From DATMTS01 sp035564555 (GTDB taxonomy: Bacteria > Actinomycetota > Actinomycetes > Actinomycetales > Microbacteriaceae): 5,679 nucleotides of DNA. Below the pieces are notes generated by a model. The model was not told the DNA's origin. It made no database searches and saw nothing but the letters and a program-made list of their open reading frames with translations. The stretch lies in assembly GCA_035564555.1 (NCBI GenBank), contig DATMTS010000048.1, positions 1 to 5,679 of the forward strand, read 5' to 3'. Shown here in pieces: positions 5,676 through 5,679 of this stretch. The translations under genes were made by a program, and so were the position numbers. How positions within the stretch are numbered: the first letter of the stretch is position 1; every line of letters begins with the position of its first letter.

Positions 5676-5679
5676 CTTA

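Noticed and set aside
1..5679. Mobile elements, CRISPR arrays, tRNA or rRNA genes
   Set aside because: By eye I found no transposase, terminal repeats, regularly spaced repeats, or sequence resembling a tRNA or rRNA. Composition is uniform apart from the A/T-rich promoter region.

Overview
The window looks like a stretch of chromosome from a high-GC Gram-positive bacterium (Actinobacteria). The codon third positions are strongly G/C, strong AAGGAGG-type ribosome binding sites stand before several genes, intergenic spaces are short, and the protein families are ones common in that phylum. Nothing in the window allows a safe call below phylum.

Layout: a partial TetR-family regulator gene runs leftwards from position 399 off the left edge. 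A 110-bp divergent control region (400-509) follows. Then comes a four-gene operon reading rightwards: a small cupin (510-860), a flavin amine oxidase (869-2182), an APC-superfamily permease (2232-3689) and an NAD(P)-dependent aldehyde dehydrogenase (3700-5124). Gaps between the operon genes are 8, 49 and 10 nt. A 68-bp convergent spacer with a GC-rich inverted repeat separates the operon from a complete DoxX-family membrane protein gene on the minus strand (5193-5663), whose ribosome binding site lies just inside the right edge.

The four operon genes form a coherent amine-utilisation pathway: import of an amine by the permease, oxidation to an imine/aldehyde by the flavoenzyme, and oxidation of the aldehyde to a carboxylic acid by the dehydrogenase. 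The cupin is the unexplained part. From remembered sequences, the flavoenzyme is most like nicotine oxidoreductase (NicA2) and pseudooxynicotine amine oxidase. However, it lacks a Tat signal peptide, and the position matching the unusual Asn of the NicA2 active site is Phe, so its substrate is probably a different amine.

Control is probably local. A perfect 6-bp inverted repeat with a 2-bp centre (441-454) lies in the spacer of a good operon promoter (-35 at 430-435, -10 at 453-458). It also overlaps a possible tetR promoter on the other strand. It is the best candidate operator for the divergent TetR protein.
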